From NCBI GenBank assembly GCA_036266155.1, contig DATANR010000415.1:1-6465 (forward strand): 6,465 bases of DNA, in the 5' to 3' direction. The stretch is from SIAJ01 sp036266155. Its GTDB lineage: Bacteria; Planctomycetota; Planctomycetia; Gemmatales; Gemmataceae. The notes under the pieces are model-generated. The model worked only from the letters and a program-made list of their open reading frames with translations. It was not told where the DNA came from and did not search any database. The position numbers and the translations under genes are program-made. Below, one piece after another: positions 1 through 5,364 of this stretch (positions within the stretch are counted from its first letter, which is position 1; each line of letters begins with the position of its first letter).

Positions 1-289
1 GTTTGACAGTTGGTCCCATGAGCAGCCTGTCTCAATGCAGCGAATAACAGCTTTGGAGATAACTGGTTACGACTCGTTAACTGGACCGAAGTGCGCCAGT
101 GGCAACTGTCAAATCGATCCCCGTCAGAATGCGACAGTCCCGAATTGGAATTCCGCGTTTTCAACCCATCTCCTTTGCGGACATGGGGATGGGCGCGAAA
201 GCGCAGGCAGAGATGGTCAACCCCAGTGTGTGTGTTGGCCATCTCTCAATTCTGGATGAAACGAATTCGCGGCGCGCCGGACAGTTTCA
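1..289. other. Left-edge region without a supported gene
   Basis: Short open frames exist here on the plus strand (for example from 35 to 259 and from 91 to 309). None has a recognisable family, a convincing ribosome binding site or conserved-looking composition. I see no DUF433-type antitoxin, which often precedes DUF5615 proteins. The stretch includes a short TG run near 224-235 and an 11-base inverted match between 2-12 and 103-113. It may hold the promoter of the gene at 290, but I cannot point to a good -35/-10 pair. Confidence 0.5.
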
Positions 290-652
290 TTGCAAAGCAT
301 GGCCAATGAGAACCTTCCACTTGATGTTGTGGAAGCGGTCCGCAATCTCGGTCACGATGTGGCCTGGGTTCGCGCCGATGATCCAGGTAGTCCTGATCGA
401 GCCATTCTTCAGCGTGCTGTGGCCGAACAGCGTATCCTGTTAACGTGCGACAAAGACTTTGGCGACCTTGCATTCCAGTTCGGGCTTCCAGCGAATTGCG
501 GCATCGTGCTGTTTCGCTTCCCGGCGAGTTCGTCTGAAGCCCTTGCTACTCTCGTTACGGCCGCTTTGCAATCGCGAGCCGACTGGGCGGGGCAATTCTC
601 AGTTGCTGAACCTGAACGCATTCGGATGCGTCCGCTGCCACCCACTCCTTGA
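290..652 (+). CDS. DUF5615 family PIN-like protein (putative toxin or nuclease)
   Basis: This 120-residue protein matches the DUF5615 (Mut7-C-like, PIN-fold) family along its whole length. Visible hallmarks are ANENLP at residues 5-10, the GHDVAWVR strand (21-28), DDPGSPD (30-36), the strand-plus-acidic motif LLTCDKDFG (50-58), the GLPANCGIVLFR segment, and a C-terminal FSVAEPERIRMRPLP. Family members are thought to be PIN-like nucleases and often act as toxins beside a DUF433 antitoxin. No DUF433 gene is visible in the 289 bases upstream, and the downstream neighbour is convergent, so it appears to be an orphan. I chose the TTG start at 290 because MQSMANEN then lines up residue for residue with the usual M-x-F-L-A-N/D-E-N opening. 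The ATG at 299 would delete the first beta strand. No strong Shine-Dalgarno precedes either start. The first acidic position reads Asn (ANEN) where many members have Asp, but as I recall Asn is also common. Nuclease activity is inference. Confidence 0.85.
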   Translation: MQSMANENLPLDVVEAVRNLGHDVAWVRADDPGSPDRAILQRAVAEQRILLTCDKDFGDLAFQFGLPANCGIVLFRFPASSSEALATLVTAALQSRADWAGQFSVAEPERIRMRPLPPTP

Positions 653-677
653 TTGACGATGCAGCCTCGGTGCATGG

Positions 678-1217
678 TCAAGTCTTCTCCGCAACCGCCT
701 TCATGTTCGCCAGGCCGGCTTCAAAGTCCTTACCAATCATCTTGTCCATGCTCATGAACAGCGTCATGACTTTGAACATGAAAGGCATTTGGCCAATCAT
801 GGCCCAGTTGACGGTTGTCGAGCCGTTCGCGGCGGTCAGAGTGAACTCGGCCGTGTTGTGGGCTTCGAATGGTTTGATGAAATCGAGCTGAATCGAGACG
901 AGCTTCGGCGGCGTGGATTTCTTGATCTCCATCCGCCCCTTGCCGACCTTCTTATTGCCTTCCCATTCGTATGTGGCGCCCTTGCCGGCCGGAGCGCCAG
1001 TGTGGAACCGATTCAAGTTGGGATCCAGCTTCTCCCAGGGCGACCATTGGAGCCATTCATGGAAGTCGTTAATCAGCGCGAAGACCTTCTCGGGAGGCGC
1101 CTGGATCGTCGCCGATCGCTCGATGCGGAACGTATTCGGCTTCCGAGCAGCCAGGATGAGCATGACGACAATCGCGACGACGATGACGCCGCCAATAATG
1201 GCAAGAGCTTCGACCAC
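678..1217 (-). CDS. Membrane-anchored SRPBCC (polyketide cyclase/START-like) family protein
   Basis: This 179-residue protein has one N-terminal hydrophobic helix (residues about 4-23) followed by a basic residue cluster. An SRPBCC/START-like domain then runs from about 30 to 176. Recognisable family positions are the IQAPPEKVFALIND helix start (38-51), the aromatic WLQWSPWEKLDP loop (55-66), YEWEGNKKVGKG (83-94) and the C-terminal helix with MIGKDFEAGLANMK (160-173). The fold makes a deep hydrophobic cavity that usually binds a small lipophilic ligand. The ligand here is unknown. The start is GTG at 1217, chosen because GGGAGG lies five bases upstream and the reading frame begins with the expected membrane anchor. 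It is the last gene of the DGPF cluster, 35 bases after the second YCII gene. SRPBCC and YCII genes are frequent companions near ECF sigma factor genes. The charged segment after the helix suggests a cytoplasmic domain, but the topology is inferred. Confidence 0.88.
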   Translation of the reverse strand: MVEALAIIGGVIVVAIVVMLILAARKPNTFRIERSATIQAPPEKVFALINDFHEWLQWSPWEKLDPNLNRFHTGAPAGKGATYEWEGNKKVGKGRMEIKKSTPPKLVSIQLDFIKPFEAHNTAEFTLTAANGSTTVNWAMIGQMPFMFKVMTLFMSMDKMIGKDFEAGLANMKAVAEKT

Positions 1218-1252
1218 TGCTGCCTCCCGTTAACGAAAGAATCTGTGATGAT

Positions 1253-1681
1253 TCATGACCTCTTGTTTTGCCCAGCCTTAGCCTGCATCTCTTGAAAGCC
1301 GGCGGCCGCATCCTGAACGTCGGGCGGGAAGTCGCCGAACTCTTGCACCTGGCGCACCTCAATGATCTCGCCATTCATCATCGGGCAACGCGACGCCCAG
1401 GCAACCGCTTCTTCCTTCGATTTCACATTGATCATCCAGTAGCCGCCGAGCACCTCCTTGGCCTCGGCGAACGGCCCGTCGGTGACAAGCGGCTTGCCGC
1501 CCTCGAACGAGACACGGGCGCCCATCGACGGCGGATGCAGGCCGTCCAGGGCCAGGAGCACGCCCGCTTTCTGCAGTTCCTCGTTGTATTTCATCATCGC
1601 CGCCACGGCGTCGGCGGTGGGCATCGTCCCCGGCGCGGCGCTTTCGTAGCCCTTCGGGATTACCAGCATCATGAAGCGCAT
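1253..1681 (-). CDS. YCII/DGPF-domain protein (second copy in the operon)
   Basis: This 142-residue protein has the YCII-related ferredoxin-like fold in its DGPF variant. Its N-terminus MRFMMLVIPKGYE is typical. KYNEELQKAG lies at 31-40, the conserved GLHP with His49 at 47-50, and the diagnostic TDGPFAEAKE at 67-76. A YWMINVKSKEEA strand-helix (81-92) follows. In the YciI family a His-Asp pair is proposed as an active site. The DGPF subfamily has no established reaction. An upstream in-frame ATG at 1708 would add nine residues. I prefer 1681 because a purine-rich AAGAGA sequence sits at good spacing before it and the sister protein also begins MRFM. The gene lies 48 bases after the 68-residue protein gene and 35 bases before the SRPBCC gene, so all are likely one transcript. 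It aligns with the paralogue at 2010-2435 through GLHxxSxGARV and VTDGPFAE. The C-terminus (QDAAAGFQEMQAKAGQNKRS) is a polar helix. Confidence 0.9.
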   Translation of the reverse strand: MRFMMLVIPKGYESAAPGTMPTADAVAAMMKYNEELQKAGVLLALDGLHPPSMGARVSFEGGKPLVTDGPFAEAKEVLGGYWMINVKSKEEAVAWASRCPMMNGEIIEVRQVQEFGDFPPDVQDAAAGFQEMQAKAGQNKRS

Positions 1682-1729
1682 GTTGGGTTCTCTTTTCGTC
1701 GTTGTCATGAGTTGGATTCGGTTCGTTCT

Positions 1730-1936
1730 TCACGTGCGCGGTGTTCGCACGAAGTTGGCGATCTGCATCCGTGCCTCACGGTTCAGCTGCGCTACTTCGT
1801 TGAAGAGAGCAGTGTAGACCAGATTCAGGGCGGCCCTCGGTTGGTCGGCGGCACAGATGTAGCTCGCGAGCGGTTCGATCGCATGATCCAAATCGATGGA
1901 TGCTGCCCGACGCGGTTCATTGTTGATGCGAATCAT
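1730..1936 (-). CDS. Small protein of unknown function (68 aa) within the DGPF operon
   Basis: I do not recognise this 68-residue protein. It begins MIRINNEPRR and ends ANFVRTPRT. The middle (about residues 16-60) looks helical, with alternating hydrophobic positions such as IEPLASYICAA, ALNLVYTALFNEV and ARMQIANFV. There is no signal peptide or membrane segment, and there is a single Cys at 28. The start at 1936 is supported by GGAG about seven bases upstream. A longer reading of the same frame to 2134 would overlap the YCII gene antisense-free region on the same strand and lacks such a site, so I reject it. It sits 73 bases after the first YCII gene and 48 bases before the second, in the same orientation. 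It is therefore probably translated from the operon mRNA. Its position suggests a role linked to the DGPF proteins, possibly a small binding partner, but this is a guess. Confidence 0.6.
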   Translation of the reverse strand: MIRINNEPRRAASIDLDHAIEPLASYICAADQPRAALNLVYTALFNEVAQLNREARMQIANFVRTPRT

Positions 1937-1971
1937 AGGAGTTCTCCACGAGAATATTGTTGGATGGTTGA

Positions 1972-1991
1972 CCCCAGCCGCGCGGCCGGGG
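1972..1991 (-). promoter_or_regulatory. GC-rich hairpin between the first YCII gene and the small gene
   Basis: On the minus-strand RNA this reads as an eight-base-pair stem (CCCCGGCC pairing with GGCUGGGG, one G-U pair) around a GCGC loop. It lies in the 73-base gap between the YCII stop at 2010 and the small gene start at 1936. No U tract follows (the next bases are UCAACC), so it is not a standard intrinsic terminator. It could stabilise the 3' end of the upstream cistron or reduce read-through, which would set different levels for the first gene and the rest. That role is inferred. Confidence 0.35.
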
Positions 1992-2009
1992 CAGGAAGCA
2001 TTGACGGCA

Positions 2010-2435
2010 TCACGACTTCTTTTGTTGCTCGATCTGGGCTCGTTGGCGTTCTTCTTGTGCACGCAACTCGGGCGTGAGCTCGGCTCCGAAATCCTCAGCC
2101 TCGAACAACTGGCGAATTTCGACCTCGGTGCCACCGTCGAATGGGGCGCGCTTGAGCCACTGGATCGCTTCTTCCTTCGATTTCACCTGCCACAGCCAGA
2201 AGCCGGCGACCAGTTCCTTCGTCTCGGCGAACGGTCCATCGGTCACGATTTGCTTTCCATCCTGGAACTTCACGCGAGCTCCTTTCGAACTGGCGTGCAG
2301 CCCTTCGCCCGCGAGCATCACGCCGGCTTTGACCAGTTCGTCGTTGTACTTGCCCATTTCGGCCAAGAGCTTCGTGTCCGGAAGGACACCGGCTTCGGAG
2401 TTCTTGTCGGCCTTGACGATCACCATGAATCGCAT
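2010..2435 (-). CDS. YCII/DGPF-domain protein (first gene of the operon)
   Basis: This 141-residue protein is a DGPF-type YCII-related protein. It starts MRFMVIVKADKNSEAG. KYNDELVKAG lies at 29-38, GLHASSKGARV at 45-55 (His47), the diagnostic TDGPFAETKE at 65-74, and FWLWQVKSKEEA at 79-90. An Arg/Gln/Glu-rich C-terminal helix ends the protein (about 122-141). The family has a dimeric ferredoxin-like fold. No substrate is established for DGPF members, though genetic work links many of them to ECF42 sigma factors. A longer frame opens at 2489, but the ATG at 2435 has a strong AAGGAG seven bases upstream and the same MRFM opening as the paralogue. The gene is the 5' cistron of the minus-strand cluster, 144 bases after aroF. 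An ECF42-like promoter lies in that gap. The paralogue at 1253-1681 differs in its linker and its tail. Confidence 0.92.
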   Translation of the reverse strand: MRFMVIVKADKNSEAGVLPDTKLLAEMGKYNDELVKAGVMLAGEGLHASSKGARVKFQDGKQIVTDGPFAETKELVAGFWLWQVKSKEEAIQWLKRAPFDGGTEVEIRQLFEAEDFGAELTPELRAQEERQRAQIEQQKKS

Positions 2436-2504
2436 TGTCGTTCTCCTTTGAGTGTCGTGTTGGTGTGGGCCTGCTGAGTTGCAGTCCACCGTATTTACAA
2501 ACTT

Positions 2505-2531
2505 GTCGAACGAAGATGGCCGAAATCGACA
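2505..2531 (-). promoter_or_regulatory. Candidate ECF42-type promoter of the DGPF operon
   Basis: On the minus strand, TGTCGA (2531-2526) is followed by 17 bases and then CGAC (2508-2505). This agrees with the ECF42 sigma factor promoter consensus as I remember it from Streptomyces venezuelae work (TGTCGA at -35, CGA/TC at -10), where the targets are DGPF-protein genes. A start site about seven bases downstream would give a leader of roughly 60 nt before the ATG at 2435. The element is also an imperfect dyad (TGTCGA at 2504-2509 on the plus strand, TCGACA at 2526-2531), so a repressor operator is an alternative. No ECF sigma gene is present in the window. Confidence 0.5.
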
Positions 2532-2579
2532 GGCGCGCCAGATTTTTTTGCGGATGCAGATCCGACGGTCGAAGCGCTG

Positions 2580-3596
2580 TCATGCCATCTTGCGGCCCAG
2601 GAGCGGCGCCATCTGACGCAGCGACGCCATCAATGTCAACAGCCCCTTGAAGTCGAGCGATTGCGCTCCGTCTGACATCGCCTTGTCCGGCTCGGGATGC
2701 GCTTCGACGAGCAATCCGTCAGCTCCGCCCGCGAGTGCCGCGAGCGACATCGCTGGAACATAGGCCCGCTTGCCAGTTCCGTGGCTCGGGTCGACGAAGA
2801 TAGGCAGGTGCGACAGGCTCTTGGCGGGCGGAATGACCGACAGGTCGAGTGTATTGCGGCTGTGGTCGCTGAAAGTGCGCACGCCGCGCTCGCAGAGGAT
2901 CACCTGATAGTTCCCGCCCGCCATGATGTATTCGGCTGCCATCAGCCAGTCTTCCAGCGTGGCGCTCATGCCGCGCTTCAAGAGCACGGGCTTGCGCGTT
3001 AAGCCGACGCGCTTGAGCAGTGAGAAGTTCTGCATGTTGCGCGTGCCGATCTGGATGATGTCGACGGACTCCTCGACCGCGGCCGCGTGTTCGGTGTCCA
3101 TCAACTCGGTCACGATGCCGATGCCGGTCTTCTCACGCGCCTTCTGGAGGATCTTCAGGCCGTCGAGCCCCATGCCCTGAAAGGCATAGGGCGACGTCCG
3201 CGGCTTGAAAGCGCCGGCGCGCAGGAACTTGATGCCGTTCGCGACGAGGAACTCGGCCGTCTTCAGGATCATTGCCTCGTTTTCAACCGAACAGGGGCCG
3301 GCAACGACCGTGAACGTGTTGGGACCGATTTTCCCTTGCGGAAGATCGATGATGGTGTCAGCCGGGTGCATCTCGCGGCTCGCGAGCTTGTACGGCTTCG
3401 TGACGCGGATGCATTCCTTGACGCCTTCAAGCACTTCCAGGGCGCGCGCGTCGACGGATCCCGTATTGCCGGTGATGGCGATGGCCGTTCGCGTCGGGCC
3501 AGGCAACGGGTGCGGAGTGAGTGCGAGTACCTGGATCGTCTCGATCACACGCTCGATCTGCGCCGGCGTAGCGCCGGTTTCCATCACAACAAGCAT
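2580..3596 (-). CDS. aroF: 3-deoxy-7-phosphoheptulonate synthase (DAHP synthase, type I-beta)
   Basis: DAHP synthase condenses phosphoenolpyruvate with erythrose 4-phosphate in the first step of the shikimate pathway to aromatic amino acids. It is cytoplasmic. This 338-residue protein has the two-part layout of the Thermotoga type: an N-terminal ferredoxin-like regulatory domain (about 1-65, opening MLVVMETGATPAQIERVIE), then the TIM barrel. Visible active-site motifs are VVAGPCSVE (97-105, metal ligand Cys102), RAGAFKPRTSPY (126-137), TELMD (163-167), KRGM (207-210), DPSHGTGKR (269-277, His272), VEAHPEPDKAMSDG (297-310, Glu298 and Asp309). As far as I remember, these four ligand numbers are the same in the T. 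maritima enzyme. All key residues are present and the length is normal. The start at 3596 has AAAGGGG a few bases upstream. The N-terminal domain implies feedback control by tyrosine or phenylalanine. A TATAAA -10-like hexamer on this strand at 3638-3633 could serve it. It is complete and probably monocistronic. Confidence 0.97.
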   Translation of the reverse strand: MLVVMETGATPAQIERVIETIQVLALTPHPLPGPTRTAIAITGNTGSVDARALEVLEGVKECIRVTKPYKLASREMHPADTIIDLPQGKIGPNTFTVVAGPCSVENEAMILKTAEFLVANGIKFLRAGAFKPRTSPYAFQGMGLDGLKILQKAREKTGIGIVTELMDTEHAAAVEESVDIIQIGTRNMQNFSLLKRVGLTRKPVLLKRGMSATLEDWLMAAEYIMAGGNYQVILCERGVRTFSDHSRNTLDLSVIPPAKSLSHLPIFVDPSHGTGKRAYVPAMSLAALAGGADGLLVEAHPEPDKAMSDGAQSLDFKGLLTLMASLRQMAPLLGRKMA

Positions 3597-3611
3597 CGCC
3601 GCCCCTTTGCG

Positions 3612-3640
3612 TTGGCCAATGGTCCAAGGTCATTTATACT
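3612..3640 (+). promoter_or_regulatory. Sigma70-like promoter giving a probable leaderless mRNA
   Basis: TTGGCC at 3612-3617 and TATACT at 3635-3640 are separated by exactly 17 bases. A start about seven bases after the -10 falls at 3647-3648, which is at the ATG of the membrane-protein gene. No Shine-Dalgarno is visible before that ATG. The same AT-rich core reads TATAAA on the opposite strand, so it may also drive divergent transcription of aroF. There the -35 match is poor. Confidence 0.5.
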
Positions 3641-3647
3641 GGCGACG

Positions 3648-4493
3648 ATGGACGACGATTACGCGCAAGGCCGGGACGTGAACGCGGACCTGGCCGAAAT
3701 CACCGACCGGCTCGGCGAGCCCGACGGCACCCATCGAACCAATCCCGCGAGCGTAGCCTGGCGGTTCGCCCTCGGCGTACTCATTGTGATCGCGTCGGTG
3801 GGTCTGCACTACCTCGTCTGGGGCGGTGTGATTCCCTGGCCGCGCAACGGTCACCTGTTCGTTGCACTGATTGCCGGCATGTTCATCGGGCCAGGTGTCG
3901 GCCTCTATCTGATCGCGTTCGCGACCCGCGGCCGCAAGCTCTGGGTGCTCACGTACTCGACTGGCTTGTTCGTCTGGCATCGCGGCCGTGTGGTCGCCTT
4001 TCCGTGGGATGAGATCAAATCCATTCAGATCGCCGGCACGCCGGACAAGGCGGCCATCCATTATCCTGGTGACGCGGACAATCCCACGGAGACTGCCTGG
4101 ATCGACTTGAGCCGAAGTGGGCGCCGTGTCCTGGGGACGATGATCACCATCACACGGGCGGACGGCGAGCAGGTCGGCATTCCCTCCACGCTTGCCGATT
4201 TCGCGGCACTCGGCCATCGCGTCCAGTTGGAAACCTATCGCCGCCAGTTTCCAGCGCTGCGTGAAGCGTTTCACGTTGGCCAGCCACTCTTGTTCGGCAC
4301 GGTCATCTGCACGCTCGGCGGGATTTCGCTGGGCAAGGAGTTCCTGCCTTGGTCCCAGGTGGAGAGCGTGCAGCGCGCATCGGACAAGCTGGAGGTGAAG
4401 AAGGTTGGAAAGAAGAAGGCGTGGGGGAAGTGCGCGTTCAACGATCTGGTGAATCCGCATTTGTTGATGGGGATTGTTGTGGAAGCAATCTGA
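3648..4493 (+). CDS. Two-TM membrane protein with PH-like domains (DUF6585-like)
   Basis: This 281-residue protein has an acidic N-terminal tail (1-35). Two hydrophobic segments follow, at about 37-59 and 68-92, joined by a short WGGVIPWPRNGH turn. The cytoplasmic part begins LWVLTYSTGLFVWHRGRVVAFPWDEIKSI (98-126), a strand pattern of the kind seen in bacterial PH-like and DUF6585 domains: a 'G-L-hydrophobic' strand, then W-D-E-I. The pattern recurs near the end as ICTLGGISLGKEFLPWSQVESVQ (220-242), with a third strand set up to NPHLLMGIVVEAI. I read it as two related beta domains. The family name is a tentative match and no enzymatic motif is visible. The start at 3648 has no Shine-Dalgarno and coincides with the predicted transcription start. 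A GTG at 3678 with AAGG upstream is an alternative start. The gene diverges from aroF and converges on the cupin-like gene. Function is unknown; membrane-associated scaffolding or sensing is plausible. Confidence 0.8.
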   Translation: MDDDYAQGRDVNADLAEITDRLGEPDGTHRTNPASVAWRFALGVLIVIASVGLHYLVWGGVIPWPRNGHLFVALIAGMFIGPGVGLYLIAFATRGRKLWVLTYSTGLFVWHRGRVVAFPWDEIKSIQIAGTPDKAAIHYPGDADNPTETAWIDLSRSGRRVLGTMITITRADGEQVGIPSTLADFAALGHRVQLETYRRQFPALREAFHVGQPLLFGTVICTLGGISLGKEFLPWSQVESVQRASDKLEVKKVGKKKAWGKCAFNDLVNPHLLMGIVVEAI

Positions 4494-4520
4494 GCCTCAC
4501 GTCAGCGACCCTCTGTCTGA

Positions 4521-4587
4521 GCGAGCCTCCCGCATAAGCGGGGGGAGTTGGTTGCGCAAACTCCCCCCGCTTATGCGGGAGGCTCGC
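4521..4587. repeat. Perfect 29-bp inverted repeat between convergent genes (REP/MITE-like)
   Basis: The left arm 4521-4549 (GCGAGCCTCCCGCATAAGCG then GGGGGAGTT) is the exact reverse complement of the right arm 4559-4587. The loop is nine bases, GGTTGCGCA at 4550-4558. An imperfect extension outside the arms (TGTCT on the left, AGACA on the right) suggests the original palindrome was longer. In both strands one frame reads the peptide PPAYAGGS, a common artefact of this kind of dispersed repeat. It sits exactly in the 105-base gap between two stop codons. It could act as a bidirectional RNA hairpin protecting both 3' ends, but no U tract follows either arm, so it is not a standard terminator. 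Its sequence looks like a multi-copy genomic repeat, which I cannot verify here. Confidence 0.85.
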
Positions 4588-4598
4588 AGACACAAAGT

Positions 4599-5330
4599 CT
4601 ACCCAAATTTCTTGTGGCATTCGCTCGACGACATCTTGGGCGCCTTGATCAGGCCGCCCGCGAGTTTTTCACCTTCGGGGTCCAGATAGAGCCGACCGGA
4701 CGGGTCCGTGATTGTCTTGTCATAACCGATGATGTGGGCGTTGAAAATGTATCCGGATTCGGACGTACACGTGAACCAGTGAATGTTGTCCTTATGGTCC
4801 GAGATCGTCGAAGAGCCGCCGGCGTCGAACTTCTGGTCGATCGTCGGCTTGACGATGTAGTGGTCCTTGTGCGTTTCAAGCCGATCATAGTGCCGGCCGC
4901 GGAACGTTCCGCGCAGGACGATGAAGCCGGTGCACATGTTTTCGTGCCCGTGCGGGACCACCGCCCGATCCTTCTTCATGCAGAAGATCTGCTTTCCGAA
5001 AGTTACCGAGCCGAGTCCTTCGACCTTGCCGAGGTCGAAGCCGGCACTGAAGGCGCCATTCGACGGCAGCTTGGTGTTCTCGGCGATCTTGTCCAGCTCG
5101 ATGAACTTGCACAGTTCGGCGAGGTCGACTTTCTTGTAGAGTTCTTCCATCTTGGCCTGGAACTCGAGGTCCTTGAGCTTGGCGCCCTTGAGGTCCTGGC
5201 CCAGGGTGTTGAGGTCCTTGAACCACTGGCCGACCAGCGGCTTCATGTCGGCCGCGAACAGGTCGCGAGCCCAGAGCATTTGGAGGAGGCCGTAGGTCAA
5301 TACGGTCCCGGTAAAGTCTCGACGGTTCAT
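4599..5330 (-). CDS. Exported cupin-like protein with Tat-type signal
   Basis: This 243-residue protein starts MNRRDFTGTVLTYGLLQMLW, which resembles a twin-arginine signal (N-R-R-D-F), with a probable cleavage near LFA-AD (about 26-27). It is therefore likely exported folded, possibly with a bound metal. After a helical region (about 30-90, many Lys/Asp/Leu) the core resembles a cupin barrel. It contains VVPHGHENMCTGFIVLRGTFRGRHYDR (124-150), with His127 and His129 in an HxH arrangement, and a second histidine pair in SDHKDNIHWF (177-186). The usual Glu of cupin motif 1 is not at its expected place, so the metal site, if any, is non-canonical. The C-terminus includes YLDPEGEKLAGG and a late Cys238. 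The start at 5330 has GAGGAGAG about five bases upstream. It lies 34 bases after moxR, same strand, so probably co-transcribed. I know of no assigned reaction. Confidence 0.75.
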   Translation of the reverse strand: MNRRDFTGTVLTYGLLQMLWARDLFAADMKPLVGQWFKDLNTLGQDLKGAKLKDLEFQAKMEELYKKVDLAELCKFIELDKIAENTKLPSNGAFSAGFDLGKVEGLGSVTFGKQIFCMKKDRAVVPHGHENMCTGFIVLRGTFRGRHYDRLETHKDHYIVKPTIDQKFDAGGSSTISDHKDNIHWFTCTSESGYIFNAHIIGYDKTITDPSGRLYLDPEGEKLAGGLIKAPKMSSSECHKKFG

Positions 5331-5364
5331 GTCACTCTCCTCGCCGCTTGCGGCGTAGCGCTAA

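Noticed and set aside
2..113. 11-base inverted match TTTGACAGTTG (2-12) and CAACTGTCAAA (103-113), possible transposon ends
   Set aside because: It is short, widely spaced, and encloses no transposase or gene. It could arise by chance.
1268..2077. 269-residue plus-strand open frame across the DGPF region
   Set aside because: It is antisense to the DGPF genes and the small gene, with no domain and no ribosome binding site.
2542..2564. T7 run followed by a CGGAT/ATCCG hairpin after aroF, possible terminator
   Set aside because: In the aroF direction the run reads as A after the hairpin, so there is no U tract. In the other direction the T run precedes the stem.
3087..3647. Long plus-strand open frame that reads into the membrane-protein gene from inside aroF
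   Set aside because: It is antisense to strongly conserved DAHP synthase sequence. The family-like protein begins at the ATG at 3648.
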